Shown here piece after piece: positions 59,227 through 64,000 of a stretch of DNA of 64,000 nt (positions within the stretch are counted from its first letter, which is position 1; the number at the start of each line of letters is the position of its first letter). Position numbers and translations under genes: made by a program. Source of the stretch: Marinibaculum pumilum (GTDB taxonomy: Bacteria; Pseudomonadota; Alphaproteobacteria; Ferrovibrionales; Ferrovibrionaceae); NCBI RefSeq assembly GCF_042646425.1, contig NZ_JBHRTR010000028.1:372001-436000 (forward strand). The letters are read 5' to 3'. The notes beneath the pieces were generated by a model. The model had not been told where the DNA came from, made no database searches, and worked only from the letters and a program-made list of their open reading frames with translations.

Positions 59227-59797
59227 GCGGGAGGATGGTGGCGACGACTGGCGGCCCAATGCCAGTCTGGGCAACGCGCTACCAGTGATGCTGTTGCGGG
59301 CGCGGGAGGCGGTCATGCAGCTCTACCGGCCGCTGTTCCGGTCGGCAGGGCTGACGGAACGGCAGTGGCGGGTGCTACGCGCGCTCTACGACGCGGACAG
59401 GCTCGAACCCTCGGAGCTGGCGCGCCAGGCCTTCATGCACCCGCCGAATGTCTCCCGCGTGCTCAACGAGATGCGGATGGCGGGTTACCTGGACCGGCTG
59501 GCCGTGGATGGCGACCAGCGCCGGGCCCAAGTCGTGCTGACCCCGGCCGGGCGGCGGCTCTGCATGCAGGTCGGCGCGGCCCTGGATGCCCGCACCGCGC
59601 AGCTGCGGCAGGTCGTGGACCGGCCCAGCCTGCTGGCGCTCACCGAACTGCTTGGTGAAATCGTCACCCTGCCGGAGCGGCACCCCTACCTCACCGACCC
59701 CGACAGCCTGCCGGGGGCCGCGCCACGATCGACTCGAGACGGCGGCCGCACGGAGGGCGGCGACACGGACGGCGGCGATGCGGACGAGGAGGCCTGA
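59219..59797 (+). CDS. MarR-family regulator (HpaR-like)
   Basis: 192 residues; the ATG at 59219 overlaps the GGDEF gene by eight bases. Winged helix: LYRPLFRSAGLTERQWRVLRAL, PSELARQAFMHPPNVSRVLNEM and the wing RLAVDGDQRRAQVVLTPAGR. The family controls aromatic-acid degradation genes. The C-terminal 30 residues are a Gly/Asp/Arg/Glu-rich tail. It is convergent with the FAD oxidoreductase gene (9-base gap), so its target is not obvious. Confidence 0.85.
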   Translation: MAEREDGGDDWRPNASLGNALPVMLLRAREAVMQLYRPLFRSAGLTERQWRVLRALYDADRLEPSELARQAFMHPPNVSRVLNEMRMAGYLDRLAVDGDQRRAQVVLTPAGRRLCMQVGAALDARTAQLRQVVDRPSLLALTELLGEIVTLPERHPYLTDPDSLPGAAPRSTRDGGRTEGGDTDGGDADEEA

Positions 59798-59806
59798 CCC
59801 GGCCCG

Positions 59807-61240
59807 TCAGAAGTAGGGCTGCGACCAGTCCAGTTCCTTCGGGCCGATCTTTTGCCCAATGCAGCGGGCTGCGGCGAAGCCGGCGATCTCCCCGGTCTGG
59901 CTGCACCAGGGGAAGTTCCGCATCACCATGAAGATCGTGTCGTAGGTGAAGGAGAGCGAGGCGCCGGTCAGGATGAGATTGTCCACCTTCTTCGGCAGGA
60001 AGCAGCGGAACGGCACCTCGATCTCGTAGGGCCGGTGGCCGTCCCAGTGGAACGCCTTCTTCATCGGCCGGGTCACGGCGTCGGGGAAGCGTCGCTCCGC
60101 CCGCGCATCTTCCAGACTGAAGACATGCTCGCCGACCGGGTGGCGGCCGTCGCGCACGCCGACATAGCGGCCAACGCCGGCGATCGCGGCATTCTCGAAG
60201 CCGGGGACATACTTCCTCAGGAAGCCCGCCTCGGCGGCGACGAAGCCGCGCAGCAGGCGGGTGGCCAGGGCCTCGTCCGCGGCGCTTTCGTCCATGTGCA
60301 GCGCCAGTTCGTAGGGCACGTTCTGCCAGAAGCAGTAGGTACCGTCGGCGGCGATCGGGCTCATGTCCACGGTGGGATGGCCGATATAGAAGTCGCCATA
60401 GATGTTGCTGCCGGCCATGCGCGGCCGGTATAGGTCGGCCGGCAGGTCGCCGGCGGCCTGCGCCTCCGCGATCACCTTCTCCAGCAGCGGGTCCTGCGCG
60501 TCGCGCTGGTGGCGGACTACGGCGTCGAAATCGACATTGTTCATGAACCACAGCAGGCCGCCGGGGATCGGCCGCGCCACGCCGTCCCAGGCCGCCGTGT
60601 CCGGCTGGCCGCCGCCGCCGCGGACGAAGGGGGCGCCGGCACGGGCGACCAGTTCGCCGGTGCCCGACCCCTCGATGAAGATGCGGCCGGTGATCGCCTG
60701 CCGGCCGCTGGCATTCTCCACGACGATGGCGCGGATCCGGTCGTCGCCCGGGCCCTGCGCCATCACGCAGTCGACGAACCGGGTCTGGTAGAGGGCGGTG
60801 ACGCCGGCCTCCTCCAGCATCTGGCTCATCACGCAGCCGGCACCTTCCGGATTGAAGGTCATCCGGGTGAACGGATCTCCCGGTGTCTTGAACCGCTCGT
60901 AGTGCGAAAGCGGATTGCCGGCCCAGTCCGGATGGGTCTTCTCCGTCGCCGTATAGATCAGGCCCTCGTCGGCGAAGCGTGCCATCAACTCGCTGTGAAT
61001 GCCGCCGACTCCGGCACCGGCGGAGCCCTGCAGGCCGGAGGTATGGACCCCGCCGGGCATGTCGAACTTCTCCACCAGGATGACCTTCGCGCCCATCCGC
61101 GCCGCCTGCAGGGCGGCGGCGAAGCCGCCAGGTCCGGCGCCCACGACGACGATGTCGGCGTCATGCTCCACCGGCACCGTCCGTTCCTCGTGAATCGCAG
61201 GCATCGGGGCCTGGGGCCCGTCGGGACCGTTGCTGCTCAT
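59807..61240 (-). CDS. FAD-dependent oxidoreductase (FAD_oxidored family)
   Basis: 477 residues from the ATG at 61240 with GGAGG six bases upstream. The N-terminal Rossmann motif is DIVVVGAGPGGFAAALQAARMGAKV, followed by EKFDMPGGVHTSGLQGSAGAG and FIEGSGTGELVARAGAPF; the C-terminal FAD-contact segment is LILTGASLSFTYDTIF. This is a soluble flavoprotein of unknown substrate. Members are often misnamed as fumarate- or tricarballylate-reductase-like. The neighbouring marR is convergent and GFA is divergent. Confidence 0.8.
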   Translation of the reverse strand: MSSNGPDGPQAPMPAIHEERTVPVEHDADIVVVGAGPGGFAAALQAARMGAKVILVEKFDMPGGVHTSGLQGSAGAGVGGIHSELMARFADEGLIYTATEKTHPDWAGNPLSHYERFKTPGDPFTRMTFNPEGAGCVMSQMLEEAGVTALYQTRFVDCVMAQGPGDDRIRAIVVENASGRQAITGRIFIEGSGTGELVARAGAPFVRGGGGQPDTAAWDGVARPIPGGLLWFMNNVDFDAVVRHQRDAQDPLLEKVIAEAQAAGDLPADLYRPRMAGSNIYGDFYIGHPTVDMSPIAADGTYCFWQNVPYELALHMDESAADEALATRLLRGFVAAEAGFLRKYVPGFENAAIAGVGRYVGVRDGRHPVGEHVFSLEDARAERRFPDAVTRPMKKAFHWDGHRPYEIEVPFRCFLPKKVDNLILTGASLSFTYDTIFMVMRNFPWCSQTGEIAGFAAARCIGQKIGPKELDWSQPYF

Positions 61241-61404
61241 CGCTCGCCTCCGCGAAATCGGCGAATAGTTATTATGATAATGATCATGGGGCAATACCGC
61301 CTCATTGCAATGCGTGAATGCCCTGTTCAGGGAAATTCGTTCGGCACCGCCGGGCCGCGATGGTATCGGGGGGCGTGTCGTACAGCCGAACGGGGAGAGC
61401 AGCC

Positions 61405-61860
61405 ATGTCCGAGACAGACGGGAATGCCGCATCCGGCCGCGTGTCGGGGGTCCGGCGGGGCAGCTGCGCCTGCGGCGCGGTGCGCTTCGAGGTGGCGGGG
61501 CCCCTGCGCCCGATCATCGCCTGCCATTGCGGGCAGTGCCGCAAGATGTCGGGGCACTTCACCGCGGCGACCGAGGTGCCGGAGGCGCGGCTGCGACTGC
61601 TGCACGAGGAGGGGCTGCGCTGGTACGCCTCCTCGGCCAAGGCGCGCCGGGCCTTCTGCGGCACCTGCGGGTCGACCCTGTTCTTCAAGCTGAACGAGCG
61701 CGACCATGTCGCGGTATTCGCCGGCGCACTGGACGATGTCGAGGGGCTGAGCCTTGCCGGCCAGATCCATGCGGCGGACGCGGCGGGCTACTACCGGGTT
61801 CCCGACGACCTGCCGCAGCTGGAACGCGCGGCGATCGACGCCTTGCCGCCGCAGGGGTGA
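61405..61860 (+). CDS. GFA (CENP-V/GFA) domain protein
   Basis: 151 residues from the ATG at 61405 (GGGAG upstream). The zinc ligands of the GFA fold are present: GSCACGAVRFEV, ACHCGQCRKMSG and FCGTCGS. Some relatives bind glutathione and were proposed to speed formaldehyde conjugation, which would suit nearby C1 metabolism, but most members are uncharacterised, so no reaction is assigned. It is convergent with the GntR gene (28-base gap). Confidence 0.85.
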   Translation: MSETDGNAASGRVSGVRRGSCACGAVRFEVAGPLRPIIACHCGQCRKMSGHFTAATEVPEARLRLLHEEGLRWYASSAKARRAFCGTCGSTLFFKLNERDHVAVFAGALDDVEGLSLAGQIHAADAAGYYRVPDDLPQLERAAIDALPPQG

Positions 61861-61888
61861 CGGCCGCCTGGAAGAGGGCCGCTGGGGG

Positions 61889-62737
61889 CTATTCCCGGAA
61901 GATCTCCACCGAATAGAAGAAGCGGTCCGCCGGCAGGGTATTGACCGAGACCTCGATCAGGCGCCGGCCGGTGGAGAAGTAGCGCCGCGTGATCTGCAGC
62001 GCGGCGGCGCCCGGCTCCGCCGCCAGCCGCCCGGCATAGACCGGGTCCAGGGTGATGGCGCGGATCTCCTGCTGGATCTCGACCACCGTCTCGCCCGACT
62101 GCTGCTCCAGCAGCGCGAACAGCGCGGAGCGGAAGCGGCTCCGGCCCTTCAGGATCGGCGCCAGCCGGCCGTCGACATAGATGTCGGTCCAGGCCAGGGG
62201 CCGGGTCTCGCCCGCGATCACGCGCAGGCAGCCCAGATGCAGCCAGCGATGACCGCTGCGGCAGCCCAGCAGGGCGGCACTGCGGCCGCGCGCGGTAAAG
62301 GGGGTCCGGCTCTTCACCTGCATCTCGGTATCGGCGGCAAGGCTGAACAGGTCCTCCACCGACTGGACGGAATAGTTGAACCGCCGTGCCGCGCGGATCG
62401 AGTCCACCCGCGTGCCCACGCCCTTGCGGGCGGAGACCAGGCCCTTCTGCCGCAGCTGGGCGATGGCCTGGCGGACCGTCTGTCGGCTGACGCCGTAGAG
62501 CGCCGCCAGTTCCACCTCGGTCGGCAGCAGCGTGCCGACCGGATAGTCGCCGCGCTGGATCTGCTCCAGCATGCGATGGGCGACCTTCAGGTAGAGCGGC
62601 GGCTCCCCCGTAGCCGGCGCGAGCGGCGCGGCATCGGCGGGCCCGCTGCCGGTCGCCGCGGCCGGCCGGTCCCCGTCTCCGGGCCCGGCCGTCACCGCCG
62701 GTGCCCTGCAGGGGCGTGTCCGGTCGCAGGCATGCAT
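61889..62737 (-). CDS. GntR-family regulator with UTRA domain (HutC type)
   Basis: 282 residues from the ATG at 62737; a GTG at 62815 is an alternative. After a low-complexity start, the winged helix lies at about residues 45-115 (PLYLKVAHRMLEQIQRGDYPVGTLLPTEVELAALYGVSRQTVRQAIAQL, split here by family boundaries) and the UTRA ligand domain at about 130-280 (LGCLRVIAGETRPLAWTDIYVD, ITRRYFSTGRRLIEVSVN). It is divergent from the alcohol dehydrogenase gene. The shared gap holds two copies of a palindromic element, so it probably represses both transcripts. Confidence 0.85.
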   Translation of the reverse strand: MHACDRTRPCRAPAVTAGPGDGDRPAAATGSGPADAAPLAPATGEPPLYLKVAHRMLEQIQRGDYPVGTLLPTEVELAALYGVSRQTVRQAIAQLRQKGLVSARKGVGTRVDSIRAARRFNYSVQSVEDLFSLAADTEMQVKSRTPFTARGRSAALLGCRSGHRWLHLGCLRVIAGETRPLAWTDIYVDGRLAPILKGRSRFRSALFALLEQQSGETVVEIQQEIRAITLDPVYAGRLAAEPGAAALQITRRYFSTGRRLIEVSVNTLPADRFFYSVEIFRE

Positions 62738-62751
62738 AAGTACGCACATTT
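62736..62751. promoter_or_regulatory. Second, imperfect GntR operator
   Basis: ATAAGTACGCACATTT keeps the left arm ATAAGTACG of the perfect palindrome 98 bases to the right and covers the gntR start codon. Its placement suggests direct autorepression. Confidence 0.45.
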
Positions 62752-62833
62752 CCGACAGGGCATTCCGGTCGGATCCTCCATGCACCGCTCTGGTCCGCCA
62801 CACAGCTTTACACACTGCTGGCCGAGTGCAAGG

Positions 62834-62849
62834 ATAAGTACGTACTTAT
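62834..62849. promoter_or_regulatory. Perfect 16-bp palindromic operator for the GntR regulator
   Basis: ATAAGTACGTACTTAT is a perfect inverted repeat in the 272-base gap between gntR (minus) and the alcohol dehydrogenase gene (plus). The A/T-rich arms stand out against high-GC DNA. HutC-type GntR dimers bind such inverted repeats. No clear -35/-10 pairs could be assigned in the rest of the gap (62738-63009). Confidence 0.65.
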
Positions 62850-63009
62850 GGCCGCGGGCATGGAAAGCCCGCCGGGCGGCGCCTACGATCATAGGACAGC
62901 TCCCGCGGGCGGCCAATGCCGGACATGTTCGCGGCCCCGGCGCCGCAGGCCCGCATCCGGCGCGGCCGGCGGTGGCCGCATCCGTTCGCGGAAGGGGAGG
63001 CTTGACGGC

Positions 63010-64000
63010 ATGAAGGCGATCGTCCTCAAGGGCTATGGCGGGTTCGACGAGCTGCGCTACGAGGAGGCGCCGACGCCGGAGCCCGGCTATGGCGAGGTCC
63101 TGATCCGCAATCATGCCACCGGCGTGAACCACTGCGACACCGATGTCCGCCGCGGCATCTTCGGCGTGGCACAGTCCTTCCCCCATGTGATGGGCGTCGA
63201 CAGCGCCGGCACGGTCGAGGCCGTGGGTCCCGGGGTCACCGCCTTCAAGCCCGGCGACCGGGTGGCGCCGCACTTCCTGCTGAGCTGCGGCACCTGCCGC
63301 AACTGCCTGCGGGGGCGTGAGAATATCTGCCTGAAGGGCGAGGTCCTGGGTGTCACCACCTGGGGCACCTATGCCGAATTTACCAAGGTGCGCGAGAACA
63401 ATGTCGTGCGGCTGCCCGACGGGCTCGGCTTTGCCGAGGCGGTGGCCGCGCAGGTGCCCTTTGCCACCGCATGGGAGGCACTGATCGATGTCGGCCGCCT
63501 GCAGGTGGGCGAGACGGTGCTGATCAATGCCGCCGGCTCCGGCGTGGGCTCGGCCGGCATCCAGGTCGCCAAGCTGGCCGGCGCCCATGTCATTGCCACC
63601 ACCGGTTCCGACGAGAAGTTCGCCGCCGCCCGCGCGCTGGGGGCGGACGAGGTCCTGAACTATGCCACCACCAATATCGGCGAGGCAGTCTACGGCCTGA
63701 CCGGCGGTCTGGGTGTCGATATCGCCTTCGACATGGTCGGCGGCGACCGCCTGCTGGACTGCGTAGCGGCCACCGCCGATGGCGGCCGCATCGTCACCGT
63801 CGGTGCCCATGCCGGCGAGCAGGTGGAGATCGACATGATCGAGTTCTTCCGCAAGCACATCTCGATGCATGGCTGCGGCCGCTCCACCCGGGCGATCGTC
63901 TCCACCGTCCTGGACCTGGTGGCGCAGGACAAGCTGAAGCCGGTGATCTTCAAGACCTTCGACCTGGCCGAGGCCGGCGCCGCGCAGGAGGTGATGGAGA
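63010..64000 (+). CDS. Zinc-type medium-chain alcohol dehydrogenase (3' end outside window)
   Basis: 330 complete codons are visible, open at the right edge. The ATG at 63010 has GGAGG nine bases upstream. Catalytic zinc Cys in GVNHCDTDVRRG, structural zinc set CGTCRNCLRGRENIC (C-x2-C-x2-C-x7-C), and the NAD(P) fold AAGSGVGSAGIQVAKLAGA. It resembles zinc-containing quinone-oxidoreductase/alcohol-dehydrogenase proteins. Divergence from gntR, with a shared operator, predicts induction by the GntR ligand. Confidence 0.88.
   Translation, partial: MKAIVLKGYGGFDELRYEEAPTPEPGYGEVLIRNHATGVNHCDTDVRRGIFGVAQSFPHVMGVDSAGTVEAVGPGVTAFKPGDRVAPHFLLSCGTCRNCLRGRENICLKGEVLGVTTWGTYAEFTKVRENNVVRLPDGLGFAEAVAAQVPFATAWEALIDVGRLQVGETVLINAAGSGVGSAGIQVAKLAGAHVIATTGSDEKFAAARALGADEVLNYATTNIGEAVYGLTGGLGVDIAFDMVGGDRLLDCVAATADGGRIVTVGAHAGEQVEIDMIEFFRKHISMHGCGRSTRAIVSTVLDLVAQDKLKPVIFKTFDLAEAGAAQEVME

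Noticed and set aside
61405..61860. Firm call as a glutathione-formaldehyde enzyme.
   Set aside because: Only the zinc-binding GFA fold is supported; the enzymatic function of most members is unproven.

Overview
The window is high-GC DNA, densely packed with overlapping genes. The divergent nepR/phyR pair is a hallmark of Alphaproteobacteria. Together with the N-methylglutamate genes and codon use, this points to a soil or plant-associated alphaproteobacterium of Rhodospirillales/Azospirillales type; the genus cannot be read from the sequence. No tRNA, rRNA, CRISPR array, insertion sequence or phage integrase was seen.

Layout. (1) 1-19.2 kb: the 3' part (4231 residues visible) of a giant cadherin-like surface protein, followed by a tightly overlapping set: TolC-like outer-membrane lipoprotein, HlyD/RND adaptor, GAF-like/HlyD adaptor, and an M50-metalloprotease/HlyD hybrid. 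No ABC exporter is visible. (2) 19.2-26.5 kb: a DUF4434 (YbcH-like) periplasmic protein, then a WecB-type UDP-GlcNAc 2-epimerase, an NfrB-like glycosyltransferase and an NfrA-like TPR/outer-membrane protein. This is the gene set of the N4 glycan receptor (NGR) exopolysaccharide of E. coli. (3) 26.5-27.9 kb: nepR-like/phyR general stress response pair. (4) 27.9-33.3 kb: gmaS/glnT-type synthetase, mgsCBA (N-methylglutamate synthase) and an XRE-cupin regulator. (5) 33.6-35.1 kb ureF and ureAB (gamma-beta fusion); 46.1-48.7 kb ureC and ureD. The urease genes are split by about 11 kb. (6) 35.1-44.4 kb, inside that split: an AraC regulator, NicF-like and NicD-like hydrolases, and a phenol-hydroxylase-type diiron monooxygenase (beta, coupling protein, alpha, gamma) whose usual flavin reductase is replaced by a NuoE-like ferredoxin and a NuoF-like NADH dehydrogenase, plus a private divergent chaperonin. 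(7) 44.4-46.0 kb: autoregulated tetR-yciI-tag. (8) 48.7-50.0 kb: Sel1 lipoprotein and a two-helix ion-channel protein. (9) 50.3-55.5 kb: soxBDAG/mgdABCD-type tetrahydrofolate-dependent methylamino-acid dehydrogenase. (10) 55.6-59.8 kb: histidine kinase, Rcp1-like regulator, receiver-GGDEF diguanylate cyclase and MarR regulator. (11) 59.8-64.0 kb: FAD oxidoreductase, GFA-domain protein, GntR/UTRA regulator with a perfect palindromic operator, and a truncated zinc alcohol dehydrogenase.

How the genes fit together. Regions 1-2 look like one cell-surface programme: a giant adhesin with its export apparatus beside an exopolysaccharide machine. Regions 4-9 look like a nitrogen-scavenging island. 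GmaS, MgsABC and MgdABCD would together convert monomethylamine to ammonium plus a folate-bound C1 unit; urease frees ammonium from urea; and the NicD/NicF pair would release formate and ammonium from the open-chain product of an N-heterocycle. The diiron monooxygenase with a NuoEF-type electron chain and its own chaperonin is the most unusual assembly seen, followed by the adhesin/NGR glycan neighbourhood.
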